From Mesorhizobium loti (GTDB lineage: Bacteria > Pseudomonadota > Alphaproteobacteria > Rhizobiales > Rhizobiaceae): a stretch of 64,000 nucleotides of DNA. The position numbers and the translations under genes were made by a program. Every line of letters begins with the position of its first letter. Within the stretch, counting starts at the first letter, position 1. The stretch covers positions 1 through 64,000 of the forward strand of contig NZ_LPWA01000002.1 of assembly GCF_001510895.1 (NCBI RefSeq). The letters are read 5' to 3'. This document shows, in pieces, positions 18,577 to 27,487 of this stretch. The notes beneath the pieces are model-generated. The model was not told where the DNA came from. It saw only the letters and a list, made by a program, of their open reading frames with translations, and searched no databases.

Positions 18577-19389
18577 TTACCCGATGCGCGCGTCGATGAT
18601 CTCGACGAAGCGCGCGAACAGGCCGGCCTGCGACTTGATCTTGAGCTTGCGGTAGATGTTGCGGCGATGGACCTTGACGGTGCCGGGCACGATCCTGAGC
18701 GCCCTGGCGATCGATTCCGTCGAATGGCCCTGGAGCACCAGGTCGACGACCTGTTTTTCGCGCGAGGTCAAAGACAGGCTCTTCCAGATATGCGCGCGAT
18801 CCAGCTCGTTGGCCGTCGCGACGGTCTCGCCGGGCGGCGGGACCGCAACCTCGTCGGCAGGCAAAGCCGGCCAGCGCAGTCTGCAGAAACCGACCACGGC
18901 CGGCGCCATGTCGCGCAGCAGCCTAGCGTCAGCGGTTCCGAACGGCCCCGTGGCGCGCAGCCGCATCAGCGACAGAACCAGCGCGTCCTTGCCGGCGAGC
19001 GGAACGAAGAAGCCGACCTCCTCGGCGAGCCGGGTCTGGCTGTAATAGGAACGATAGTACTCGCTGGCATAGAAGCGGTCGGGTGCCAACTCGCGCATGC
19101 GCCAGAAACCTTCCTTGCGCTCGACTGCGGCATGGTGGAACGGGTCGAGCAGATAAGGTCCTTCCTGATAGAGCGCGACGAAGATGTGGCTCTCGGCCGG
19201 GGAGAAGGTCTCGAACAGGAGCGGCGGCCGCGCAGCACCGCGATAGCCAAAGATCACGCAATGATCGAAGCGGACATGCCCGCGCAGCCAGCCGACGATC
19301 GCCTTGCCGAAATGGTCGCCGCCGGTCTCGCGCGTCGCAGCGATCACGGCGGCTAGAGCGTTGTAGTCGTCACTGCGGGAGGCAGCCAA
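18577..19389 (-). CDS. LuxR-type regulator with unclassified sensor domain
   Basis: The C-terminal 65 residues are a LuxR/FixJ helix-turn-helix (LTSREKQVVDLVLQGHSTESIARAL, in pieces, then VHRRNIYRKLKIKSQAGLFARF). The N-terminal 190 residues (DHFGKAIVGWLRGHVRFDHCVIFGYRG, FYASEYYRSYYSQTRLAEEVGFF) look GAF-like but match no autoinducer domain I know; no luxI is nearby. I prefer TTG 19389, with AGAGGGG six bases before it, because this leaves the palindrome at 19422-19443 in the promoter. ATG 19455 would put that palindrome inside the gene. It is divergent from the Pot-type importer genes and probably controls them. Confidence 0.85.
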   Translation of the reverse strand: MAASRSDDYNALAAVIAATRETGGDHFGKAIVGWLRGHVRFDHCVIFGYRGAARPPLLFETFSPAESHIFVALYQEGPYLLDPFHHAAVERKEGFWRMRELAPDRFYASEYYRSYYSQTRLAEEVGFFVPLAGKDALVLSLMRLRATGPFGTADARLLRDMAPAVVGFCRLRWPALPADEVAVPPPGETVATANELDRAHIWKSLSLTSREKQVVDLVLQGHSTESIARALRIVPGTVKVHRRNIYRKLKIKSQAGLFARFVEIIDARIG

Positions 19390-19421
19390 TCCATACCCCT
19401 CTGAACGATAAAATCGGCTAA

Positions 19422-19443
19422 ATATACCACCCGCGAGGTATAT
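19422..19443. promoter_or_regulatory. Palindrome in the divergent luxR / importer promoter
   Basis: ATATACC (19422-19428) and GGTATAT (19437-19443) are perfect inverted copies around eight bases. They lie between the preferred luxR start (19389) and the ATPase start (19508). LuxR-type proteins bind sites of about this length, so it may serve both promoters. Confidence 0.45.
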
Positions 19444-19507
19444 ACTAGTCGCCATTCGCTCTGCTAGCGTCACAACATTGCCTCACGCTGTCGCTGGAGC
19501 CCGTGGC

Positions 19508-20644
19508 TTGACTGCAGTGCCCGATATCGAGTTTCGCGCGGTCACCAAGCGCTACGGCGCCGTCACCGCGGTCAGCGGCATCGACCTTGCCATCCCGCCT
19601 TCTGCTTTCGTCGCGCTGCTCGGCCCTTCGGGCTGCGGCAAGACGACTTGCCTGCGCATGATCGGCGGCTTCGAGCAGCCGAGCGAGGGCCAGGTGCTGA
19701 TCCGCGGCCGCGACATGGCCGGCACGCCGCCCTACCGGCGCCCGGTCAACATGGTGTTCCAGCAATATGCGCTGTTCCCGCATCTCGATGTCGAGGAGAA
19801 CATCTCCTACGGGCTGCGCCAGGCGAGGCCGCGCCTTTCGTCGCGCGAGATATCCTCACGGGCCGGCGAGGCGCTGGCCATGGTGCAGCTCGCCGGTTAC
19901 GGACGCCGCAAGATTCACGAACTTTCCGGCGGCCAGCAGCAGCGCGTCGCGCTGGCCCGGGCGCTGGTCAACAAGCCGGCGGTGCTTCTGCTCGACGAGC
20001 CGCTGGCAGCCCTCGACAAGAAGCTGCGCACCGACATGCAGATCGAGCTGCAGAACCTGCAGCGTGAGATCGGCATCACCTTCGTGCTGGTCACCCACGA
20101 CCAGGAGGAAGCGCTGTCGATGAGCGACTTCGTCTGCGTCATGAATGGCGGCCGCGTCGTCCAGCTTGGACAGCCGAGCGAGATCTATGACGAGCCGGCC
20201 GACCTGTTCGTCGCCGACTTCGTCGGCAAGACCAATCTCGTCAGCGGCAAGGTAGCTGGCTTGTCGGGCGAGCTCGTCGACGTCGCGCTTGCCGACGGCA
20301 CGGTGATTTCCGCGCGCAAGCGGGTGTCGCTCAGCCCGGGCGAGGCCGTCTCGGTCAGCCTGCGGCCGGAATCACTCAGCCTCTCTGCGCCCGGAGGCGG
20401 CAGCCTGGAGGGCGTCGTCCGCAACCGGATTTTCCTTGGTTCGACCGCGGAATACGCGATCGAGGTCCAGGGCATCGGATCACTGCTCGCCAAGGCCGAT
20501 CACCTGATCGGCCGGGGCAACCTTTTCAAGCCGGGCGAACCCGTCGCCATCGGCTTTGCCGCCGGAGCGCCGCTGGCGTTTCCCGGCACAAAGAATAACG
20601 GGACCAACCAGAGGGAAGACCAACATGCCGAAATCCTATCGTGA
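19508..20644 (+). CDS. Polyamine-type ABC transporter ATPase (PotA-like)
   Basis: This 378-residue ATPase has Walker A GPSGCGKTT, Q-loop VFQQYALFPHL, signature ELSGGQQQRVALARAL, Walker B VLLLDEPLAALD and His-loop VTHDQEEALSM, followed by a TOBE regulatory domain (about 280-365). I chose TTG 19508, with GGAG about eight bases upstream; GTG 19517 is also possible. Its end overlaps the binding-protein gene by 20 bases. It powers the importer encoded by the next three genes. Confidence 0.92.
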   Translation: MTAVPDIEFRAVTKRYGAVTAVSGIDLAIPPSAFVALLGPSGCGKTTCLRMIGGFEQPSEGQVLIRGRDMAGTPPYRRPVNMVFQQYALFPHLDVEENISYGLRQARPRLSSREISSRAGEALAMVQLAGYGRRKIHELSGGQQQRVALARALVNKPAVLLLDEPLAALDKKLRTDMQIELQNLQREIGITFVLVTHDQEEALSMSDFVCVMNGGRVVQLGQPSEIYDEPADLFVADFVGKTNLVSGKVAGLSGELVDVALADGTVISARKRVSLSPGEAVSVSLRPESLSLSAPGGGSLEGVVRNRIFLGSTAEYAIEVQGIGSLLAKADHLIGRGNLFKPGEPVAIGFAAGAPLAFPGTKNNGTNQREDQHAEILS

Positions 20645-21788
20645 TGGACTGCCGATAAGCCCCGAAAAATTCGTCGACCAGCTGATGCGGCTGAAGCGCG
20701 GCTCGATCAGCCGGCGCGACTTCCTCGGCCTCACCGGCCTTGGCGTCGCCACCGCGGTCATGGCGCGCGAGCTCGGCATCATGCCGACGCCGGCCTTTGC
20801 CGCGGAAAACCTCGGCGACCGCATGTCGATCGCCACCTGGCCGAACTACCATGATCCGCAGACCTTCGAGAACTTCAAGGCCGAGACGGGTGTGGCCGTC
20901 GAGGTCAACGTCTTCGGCTCGAACGAGGAGATGCTGGCCAAGCTGCAGGCCGGCGGCTCGGGCTGGAGCCTGTTCGTGCCGACCAACTACACGATCTCGA
21001 CCTACAAGAAGCTCGGCATCATCGAGCCGCTGGACATGGCCAAGCTGGCGAATTTCGACGGCAAGTCGGAAGATTCGCGCTTCACCGCCGAAGGCACGAT
21101 CGACGGGACGATCTATGCCGTGCCGAAGAACTGGGGCACGACCGGCTTTGCCGTCAACACCAAGAAGCTCGCCAAGCCGATGTCGAGCTGGAAGGAGTTC
21201 TGGGACACGGCGATGGCCGAAGGCGACGGTCGCACCATGGTTCACGACTACCAGCTCACCACGATCGGCAATGCACTGAAATATTACGGCTATTCCTTCA
21301 ACTCGCTGAAGCAGGACGAGCTCGCCAAGGCCGAGGAACTGCTGCTCAAGGTCAAGCCGCATCTGTTCGCGGTGTCGAGCGACTACCAGCCTGGAATGCG
21401 CGCCGGCGATGCCTGGATGACGATGTGCTGGACCAATGACGGCGCGCAGCTCCATCGCGACATCCCGGAGATCGCCTATGTGCTCGGCAAGGAAGGCGGC
21501 GAGATCTGGACCGACTTCTACGCGATCCCGAAGGATGCGCCGAACAAGCCGGCCGGCTATGCGCTGCTCAACTATTTGATGAACCCGAAGGTCGCGGTGA
21601 AGGAGCATCTGGCCAATGGCGCGCCCTGCACCGATGCGCGGGTCAACGCGCTGCTGCCGAAAGAGGTGCTCGACAATCCGATCCTCTATCCGGCCGCCGA
21701 CCTGTTGAAGCCGCTCGAGTTCGGCGCCGCCGCGACGCTGACCGATCCGGGGCGCGCCGAGCTGATGGCGCGCTTCAAGTCGGCTTGA
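20625..21788 (+). CDS. Polyamine-type periplasmic binding protein with Tat-like signal (PotD/PotF-like)
   Basis: This 387-residue protein has an N-terminus of about 55 residues with SISRRDFLGLTGLGVATAV, a twin-arginine signal that suggests folded export. The mature part has IATWPNYHDPQTFENFKAETG, AVPKNWGTTGFAVNTK, WMTMCWTNDGAQLHRD and IPKDAPNKPAGYALLNYLMNP, as in spermidine/putrescine binding proteins. It delivers substrate to the permeases encoded downstream. An aromatic amine or modified polyamine is possible; specificity cannot be read by eye. Confidence 0.9.
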   Translation: MPKSYRDGLPISPEKFVDQLMRLKRGSISRRDFLGLTGLGVATAVMARELGIMPTPAFAAENLGDRMSIATWPNYHDPQTFENFKAETGVAVEVNVFGSNEEMLAKLQAGGSGWSLFVPTNYTISTYKKLGIIEPLDMAKLANFDGKSEDSRFTAEGTIDGTIYAVPKNWGTTGFAVNTKKLAKPMSSWKEFWDTAMAEGDGRTMVHDYQLTTIGNALKYYGYSFNSLKQDELAKAEELLLKVKPHLFAVSSDYQPGMRAGDAWMTMCWTNDGAQLHRDIPEIAYVLGKEGGEIWTDFYAIPKDAPNKPAGYALLNYLMNPKVAVKEHLANGAPCTDARVNALLPKEVLDNPILYPAADLLKPLEFGAAATLTDPGRAELMARFKSA

Positions 21789-21835
21789 CCGGCGCCAGCC
21801 ACAAACCCGATCCAGACAACGAGACCGGCGGACGA

Positions 21836-22729
21836 ATGTCCGCCGGCTCCGAACCGGCTTTCTCGATGCGCGGCAGTCTCTATCGCAAAAATCTCCTGAC
21901 GGCGCTGCTGCTCGCTCCGGCGACGCTGTGGCTGGTCGTGTTCCTGGTCCTGCCCTTCGTCGCCATCGCCATCTTCAGCGTCGGCGAGCGGGCGCCCGAG
22001 GGTGGGTATAAGGCTGCGCTGACATTCGCGCAGTATGCCAACCTGCCGGCGCGGGCGACCGCCTTCTGGAACACGATGGTGCTGGCGCCGGTCGGCGCGC
22101 TCGCCTGCCTGCTCGTCGCCTACCCCGTCGCCTATTATCTGGCGCTGCGGGCGCCGCAGCGCTGGCGGCTGATCCTGCTCGCGCTGATCGTCATTCCGTT
22201 CTGGACCAGCCTTCTGATGCGCACCTATGCCTGGATGTACATCCTTGGCGGGCGCGGCATTCCGGCCCTACTCGCCTATGTCGGCATCGAGGACCTCAGG
22301 CTGATCAACACGCCGGGCGCGGTGCTGCTCGGCATCGTCTATGGCTATCTGCCGCTGATGATCCTGCCGATCTATGTCAGTCTCGAACGGCTCGACCGCC
22401 GGCTGCTGGAAGCCTCCGCCGATCTCGGCGCGACGCCTCTGTCGACGTTTATCGGCGTGACGCTCAGACTGTCGCTGCCCGGCGTCATGACCGGCTTCTC
22501 GCTGGTCATGATCCTCTTGCTCGGCGAATATCTGATCCCGACGCTGCTCGGCGGCGGCAAGGTGTTCTTCATCGGCAACGCGCTGGTCGACCTTTTCCTG
22601 CAGTCGCGCAACTGGCCGTTCGGATCGGCGATCGCCATCACGCTGGTGCTGGTCTCGGTGGTGGTGCTGATTATCGCCAACCGCATCTCGACCAGGCTTT
22701 CGGGCGCGCGTCGGGTGGACCTGATCTGA
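21836..22729 (+). CDS. Polyamine-type ABC permease, PotB-like
   Basis: The product is about 297 residues with six hydrophobic segments. The EAA loop is EASADLGATPLSTFIGVTLRLSLPGVM (about 200-226, shown once), which contacts the ATPase. ATG 21836 is the preferred start; an earlier TTG at 21785 would overlap the binding-protein stop and add 17 polar residues. The stop overlaps the next ATG (TGATG), a sign of coupled translation. Confidence 0.9.
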   Translation: MSAGSEPAFSMRGSLYRKNLLTALLLAPATLWLVVFLVLPFVAIAIFSVGERAPEGGYKAALTFAQYANLPARATAFWNTMVLAPVGALACLLVAYPVAYYLALRAPQRWRLILLALIVIPFWTSLLMRTYAWMYILGGRGIPALLAYVGIEDLRLINTPGAVLLGIVYGYLPLMILPIYVSLERLDRRLLEASADLGATPLSTFIGVTLRLSLPGVMTGFSLVMILLLGEYLIPTLLGGGKVFFIGNALVDLFLQSRNWPFGSAIAITLVLVSVVVLIIANRISTRLSGARRVDLI

Positions 22730-23541
22730 TGCTGGCCTTCGTCGTCGCCGTCTTTGCCTTCCTCTATCTGCCGATCGCGCTGGTCGTGCTGTTCTCCTTC
22801 AATGCCGGCCATCATGCGAGCGAGTTCACCGGCTTCTCGGTGCAATGGTATGGCAAGGCGCTGTCGAATCCGTTCCTGGTCGAGGCGCTGAAGAACAGCC
22901 TGTTCATCGCCACCACCAGCGCGCTGCTCGCAGCCTTCTGCGGCACGGCCGCGGCGCTTGGGTTGCAGCGCGTCGGCGCGCGGACGAGGGCGCTCTTCGA
23001 TGCGCTGCTGGGTGCCGCCATCGTCGTTCCGGGCGTGGTCATCGGCATCTCGACGCTGGTGGCGCTGGTGCAGCTCTTCGCCGTCGTCAATCCATTCCTC
23101 GCCTCGTTGTGGCCGACCGACCAGCCGCCGCGCCTGGCGCTTGGCTATGGCTCTATTATTGCCGCGCACGGCCTGTTCTCGATGGCCTTGGTGACGATGA
23201 TCGTCGGCACGCGCCTCGGCAGCCTCGACCGGAACCTGGTCGAGGCATCGAGCGATCTCTACGCCACGCCGCTGACGACGTTCCGCTCGATCGTACTGCC
23301 GCAGATCATGCCGGCGGTGATCGCCGGCTTCCTGCTCGCCTTCACCTTCTCCTTCGACGACTTCATCATCGCCTTCTTCGTCGCCGGCGCGCAGACGACG
23401 TTGCCGATCTACGTCTTCGCCTCAATCCGGCGCGGCGTGACGCCGGAGATCAACGCCATCGCGACGATCGTGCTCGCCGCGTCGGTCCTGCTCGTCCTGC
23501 TCGCGCAATGGCAGCTTGGCCGACGGAAACCATCGCCTTGA
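22729..23541 (+). CDS. Polyamine-type ABC permease, PotC-like
   Basis: This 270-residue inner-membrane protein starts immediately with a hydrophobic segment (LAFVVAVFAFLYLPIALVV). Its EAA loop is VEASSDLYATPLTTFRSIVLPQ, followed by FSFDDFIIAFFVAGAQTTLPIYVF, which is typical of PotC. It pairs with the preceding permease and the PotA-like ATPase. The SDR gene follows within 12 bases, so an enzyme is carried on the same transcript. Confidence 0.92.
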   Translation: MLAFVVAVFAFLYLPIALVVLFSFNAGHHASEFTGFSVQWYGKALSNPFLVEALKNSLFIATTSALLAAFCGTAAALGLQRVGARTRALFDALLGAAIVVPGVVIGISTLVALVQLFAVVNPFLASLWPTDQPPRLALGYGSIIAAHGLFSMALVTMIVGTRLGSLDRNLVEASSDLYATPLTTFRSIVLPQIMPAVIAGFLLAFTFSFDDFIIAFFVAGAQTTLPIYVFASIRRGVTPEINAIATIVLAASVLLVLLAQWQLGRRKPSP

Positions 23542-23552
23542 AAGGCAAGCCC

Positions 23553-24314
23553 ATGATTTTGAAAGATCGCATCGCCGTGGTGACGGGCGCCGGATCGGGC
23601 ATCGGGCGCGCCGGAGCGATGATCATGGCCAGCGAAGGGGCGGTCGTAGTGATCGCCGACCGCGATCCGGCGGCCGGTGAAGCCACGGCGTCCGACATTC
23701 GCGAGGCCGGCGGCCACGCCGAAGCGGTCGCCACCGATGTCGGCAACGACATGGCGATCGAGGAGCTGATCGCGGGAACGCTCGGCAAGCATGGCCGCAT
23801 CGACATCCTGCACAGCCATGCCGGCATCCAGGTCGGCGGCACGCTGACGGAAGTGGGCGCTGACGGCATGGACGCTTCGTGGCGGATCAATGTGCGGGCC
23901 CAGTTCCTGGCGGCCAAGGCCGTGATGCCGTCGATGATTGCGCAAGGCGGCGGCGTCATCCTCAACACCGCGTCCAATTCCGGCGTCTTCTACGATCGCG
24001 AGATGATCGCCTATGCCACGTCCAAGCATGCGGTGGTGGCGATGACCAGGCAGATGTCGCTCGACTATGCCAGGCACAATGTGCGCATCAACGCGCTCTG
24101 CCCGGGCTGGGTCGACACGCCATTCAACGAGCCGTTCATCGCCCAGATGGGTGGGCGCGATGCGATCGAAAACTATGTCCGCACCAAGATCCCGATGGGG
24201 CGATGGGCGAGTGCTGAGGAGATCGCCGAAGCCATCCTGTTCCTGGTCTCCGACCGCTCGTCCTTCATGACCGGCCAGGCGCTGGTGATCGATGGCGGCG
24301 AGAGTATAGGCTGA
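23553..24314 (+). CDS. Short-chain dehydrogenase/reductase in the amine operon
   Basis: This 253-residue classical SDR has TGAGSGIG (about 11-18), the NAG-equivalent HSHAGIQ (about 85), a Ser-containing NTASNSG, catalytic YATSK (about 151-155), CPGWVDTPF and a C-terminal IDGG. The usual NAG is changed to SHAG, which is uncommon but tolerated in the family. Its place directly after the importer genes suggests that it oxidises or reduces a product of the imported compound. Confidence 0.88.
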   Translation: MILKDRIAVVTGAGSGIGRAGAMIMASEGAVVVIADRDPAAGEATASDIREAGGHAEAVATDVGNDMAIEELIAGTLGKHGRIDILHSHAGIQVGGTLTEVGADGMDASWRINVRAQFLAAKAVMPSMIAQGGGVILNTASNSGVFYDREMIAYATSKHAVVAMTRQMSLDYARHNVRINALCPGWVDTPFNEPFIAQMGGRDAIENYVRTKIPMGRWASAEEIAEAILFLVSDRSSFMTGQALVIDGGESIG

Positions 24315-24698
24315 TCTGTTCCAACAGAGCGGACTTGCGCCGGCAGCCAGGATCGGTCAAACCATAAGCTCCACCTTGATGAGACCCGTCATGCAAGCTG
24401 CAAAACAGCGATACCGCGAAAGGCATTCGATTTTTGCCGGCGGTATTTCTTTTGCGCGAGCGGGGTGCCACTGATCATGCGCTACTGCCGCCACGAGAAT
24501 CTGCAGCGCGCGGAGGAGACGAAAGTCGGCTCGCATGTCGTCCGTGATGGCTGGACCGAAGGAGTAGCGGGGACGCTCAATCCGGCCTCTTGGCCGGCCA
24601 CCAGGCGGGCGTCCGTCCTCGGATACTGAGCTTATATAACGCCCTACCGGAACGGATATGCCCGCCGAAGCGATTTCTCCTTCGTACGGACATAACCG
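24315..24698. other. Gap between the SDR and the second PuuA-type gene
   Basis: No gene is supported with confidence. A 50-codon frame at 24477-24629 (starting MRYCRHENLQRAEE) and a 118-codon frame on the other strand have no family motif. GCTTATATAACG near 24633 is AT-rich and could be a promoter for the ligase gene that follows. Confidence 0.4.
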
Positions 24699-26075
24699 AT
24701 GCCTGACAACCAAGACACTTCACGTTCCAGAGGCGCCGATGCGCAAAGCTGGCTGACGACGCATGGAATAAACGAGGTCGAGTGCCTCGTGCCCGACGTC
24801 AACGGCGTGCTGCGCGGCAAGACCTTGCCGGCGGCCAAGTTCCTCAAGTCGCTCGAGGACCGGGCGCTCTATCTGCCGAGCAGCGCCTTCCTGGTCGCCA
24901 TCGACGGCCGCTATTCCGGTTCCATCGACGAGGGGTTCGCCTATCAGGACCCCGACATGCGCATGGTGCCGGACCTCTCGACGCTCTGCCTTGCGCCAGG
25001 CGGCGGCACCAGCAAGGCCTATGTCTTTGCCGACACGTTCCACATGGACGACCGGCCATGGATGGCGTCGCCGCGCCATGTGCTGAGGGCGGTGCTCGAC
25101 CTCTACCGCCGGCGCGGCTGGCGGGCAGTGATGGCGCCGGAGCTCGAATTCTATCTCACGGCGCCAAACCCCGATCCGGATCGGCCGCTGACCGCGCCGG
25201 TCGGGCGCAACGGCCGTCCCGAAAGCGTGCAGCATCCCTACGACATGCAGGCGCTGGAAGAGTTCGAACCGGTCATACAGCGCATCTACGCGCATTCCGC
25301 CGCTACCGGCCTGCCGCTCGACACGCTGATCCATGAATCCGGCACGGCGCAGCTCGAGATCAACTTCCTGCATGGCGATCCGCTGGCGCTGGCCGATAAG
25401 GTGCTGCTGTTCAAGCGCCTGACCAGGCAGGCGGCGCAGGCAAGCGGCATGCACGCCACCTTCATGGCGAAGCCGATCGCGGCCCAGGCCGGCAGCTCGA
25501 TGCATCTGCACATGTCGATCGTCGACGAGAAGGGCGAGCCCCTGTTTGCCGGCAAAGACGGCGACGACACGGAGACGTTCGCGCATTTCATCGGCGGCCT
25601 GCAGAAATACGTTCCTGAGATCATGCCGCTGTTCGCGCCCAACGTGAACTCGTATCGCCGCATCCGGCCGAACCACAGCGCGCCGGCCAATATCGAATGG
25701 TCACATGACAACCGTTCCTGCGGCCTGCGCGTGCCGATGGGCGGGCGCGCGGCGCGGCGGGTGGAGAACCGGCTGCCGGGCGCCGACGCCAACCCGTATC
25801 TGGCCATGGCCGGCTCGCTGATTGCCGGCTATCTCGGCATCGAGGAGAAGCTCTCGCGCTCGGCGGAAGCGTCGGGCAATGCCTACAAGATCAAGAGCAC
25901 GCTGCCGAAGACCATGGAGGAGGCGCTCGACCGTTTCGCCGCTTGCGAGCCGGTGCGAAGGCTGCTCGGCGAGGATTTCTTCCAGACCTATCTGCGCGTG
26001 AAGAGCGTCGAGCTCGACCTGTTCCAGACCGTGGTGACGTCGTGGGAACGCGACCATCTGCTGCTCAAGGTGTGA
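24699..26075 (+). CDS. Glutamine synthetase-like ligase, PuuA/gamma-glutamylamide synthetase type
   Basis: This intact 458-residue protein has Gln-synt_N (VECLVPDVNGVLRGKTLP) followed by the catalytic domain with APELEFYLTAP, ESGTAQLEINFLHGDPL, GSSMHLHMSIVDEKGEPLF, NVNSYRRIRPN, CGLRVPMGGRAARRVENRLPG and ADANPYLAMAG. These hold the metal-binding Glu and His and the ATP-binding Arg residues of the family. Housekeeping glutamine synthetases of this group are of similar length, but the HLHMS and DVNGVLRGK wording points to the PuuA/GlnT branch. It is followed by a PuuB-like oxidase two bases later, which supports a gamma-glutamyl-amine pathway. Confidence 0.92.
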   Translation: MPDNQDTSRSRGADAQSWLTTHGINEVECLVPDVNGVLRGKTLPAAKFLKSLEDRALYLPSSAFLVAIDGRYSGSIDEGFAYQDPDMRMVPDLSTLCLAPGGGTSKAYVFADTFHMDDRPWMASPRHVLRAVLDLYRRRGWRAVMAPELEFYLTAPNPDPDRPLTAPVGRNGRPESVQHPYDMQALEEFEPVIQRIYAHSAATGLPLDTLIHESGTAQLEINFLHGDPLALADKVLLFKRLTRQAAQASGMHATFMAKPIAAQAGSSMHLHMSIVDEKGEPLFAGKDGDDTETFAHFIGGLQKYVPEIMPLFAPNVNSYRRIRPNHSAPANIEWSHDNRSCGLRVPMGGRAARRVENRLPGADANPYLAMAGSLIAGYLGIEEKLSRSAEASGNAYKIKSTLPKTMEEALDRFAACEPVRRLLGEDFFQTYLRVKSVELDLFQTVVTSWERDHLLLKV

Positions 26076-26077
26076 CC

Positions 26078-27370
26078 ATGGCTTCCACTGGTTTCAACTC
26101 CGGTCTCGATATCGGCAAATCCTATTACGTCGCCACCGCCAATCCGGCGCCGGACCATCCGGCGCTTGCCGGCGATGTGGAAGCCGACCTGGTGGTCGTC
26201 GGCGGCGGCTGCACCGGACTATCGGCGGCGCTGCATGCGGCCGAGCGCGGTCTGAAAGTGGTGCTGCTCGAAGGCGGCAAGATCGGCTGGGGCGCCTCCG
26301 GGCGCAATGGCGGCCAGATGATCCCCGGCCTGCGCAAGGGCGCCAAGGGGCTGGTCAAAACGTTTGGGCCTGAACGGGCGAAGGCGCTGTTCGACCTCGC
26401 CTTCGAGGCGCGGGGGCTGGTGCTCGACATTATCGAGCGTCACGACATCGACTGCGATCTCAGGCTGACCGGCCATCTGGTCGGCGCCGTCAACGGCTCG
26501 GACATGCGCGACTTCGAAGAAGAAGCCGAGTGCCTCGCCAAGGTGATGAATTTTACCGACGTCGAGATCCTGTCGGCGGCAAAGGCGCGGCAGAAGGTGG
26601 ACACGCCCTACAAGGGCGCGGTCTTCGAGAGGCTTGGCGGCCACATGCATCCGTTGAACTACACGCTGGGGCTTGCGCGCGCCGCAGCCAGTGCCGGCGT
26701 TGTCATTCACGAGAATTCGGTCGCGGTTCGGCTGGAGCGTGAGCCTTCCATCCGGGTCTTCACCGGCAAAGGCTCGGTTCGCGCCAAGCATGTGGTGCTG
26801 GCGGGCGATGCGCTGCTCAAAGGGCTCGAGCCGCGCGTCAACAGCCGCATCATGCCGGTCGGCAACTACATCGTCGCCACCGAACCGTTGGGCGAGCGCA
26901 ATGTCATCCCGGCGAATGTCGCGGTTTCGGACACGCTCTTCGTCGTCAACTACTACCGCATGTCGGCTGACGGACGCCTGCTGTTCGGCGGCGGCGAGCG
27001 CTACACGCCTTCGCCGCCGGCCGACATTGCCGGCTTCGTGCGGCCACATATGGAAAAGACGTTTCCGCAATTGCGCGGCTGCCGCATCGACCATGCCTGG
27101 GGCGGGCTGGTTTCGGTGACGACGTCGCGCCTGCCGCATGTCGGGCATTATGGCGAGGTCTATTTCGCGCATGGCTATTCCGGCAAGGGCGTCATCCTGT
27201 CGACGCTGTCGGGCAAGCTGCTGGCGGAAGCGATCACGGGCGACGCCTCGCGGCTCGACCTGTTCTCGACGCTGACGCCGCTGCCGTTCCCCGGCGGTAC
27301 GGCGCTGCGCGGCCCGCTCTATGTGCTCGGCATGCTGTGGTATGCCATGCGCGATCGCCTGAGACACTAA
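26078..27370 (+). CDS. FAD-dependent amine oxidoreductase (PuuB/OrdL-like)
   Basis: This 430-residue DAO-family flavoprotein has the dinucleotide-binding motif VVVGGGCTGLSAALHAAERG (about 36-55) followed by GWGASGRNGGQM. This SGRNGG segment is the flavin-contact motif typical of gamma-glutamylputrescine oxidases. Further motifs are HPLNYTLGLARAA and the C-terminal GYSGKGVILSTLSGKLLAE. It begins two bases after the ligase stop. The likely role is oxidation of the gamma-glutamylated amine to an aldehyde. A dedicated aldehyde dehydrogenase is not in this operon, but one is present in the next. Confidence 0.92.
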   Translation: MASTGFNSGLDIGKSYYVATANPAPDHPALAGDVEADLVVVGGGCTGLSAALHAAERGLKVVLLEGGKIGWGASGRNGGQMIPGLRKGAKGLVKTFGPERAKALFDLAFEARGLVLDIIERHDIDCDLRLTGHLVGAVNGSDMRDFEEEAECLAKVMNFTDVEILSAAKARQKVDTPYKGAVFERLGGHMHPLNYTLGLARAAASAGVVIHENSVAVRLEREPSIRVFTGKGSVRAKHVVLAGDALLKGLEPRVNSRIMPVGNYIVATEPLGERNVIPANVAVSDTLFVVNYYRMSADGRLLFGGGERYTPSPPADIAGFVRPHMEKTFPQLRGCRIDHAWGGLVSVTTSRLPHVGHYGEVYFAHGYSGKGVILSTLSGKLLAEAITGDASRLDLFSTLTPLPFPGGTALRGPLYVLGMLWYAMRDRLRH

Positions 27371-27487
27371 AGCGTCGACTTTCCCGGCGGCGCCGGCGTG
27401 GCTAAGGTCTTGACGCCGGGGGCGAAATCCCCGCGCGACGGGCACTAGCATGGTGGACGATGTCATGCTCGCGGGGAAGGAAGAGCT

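Noticed and set aside
18577..19389. A quorum-sensing pair
   Set aside because: No luxI-type synthase is present and the N-terminal domain does not show the usual autoinducer-binding pattern.
24477..24629. A 50-codon frame (start MRYCRHENLQ) before the second PuuA-type gene
   Set aside because: No ribosome binding site, no family motif and a competing frame on the other strand; it is kept only as a note in the gap entry.
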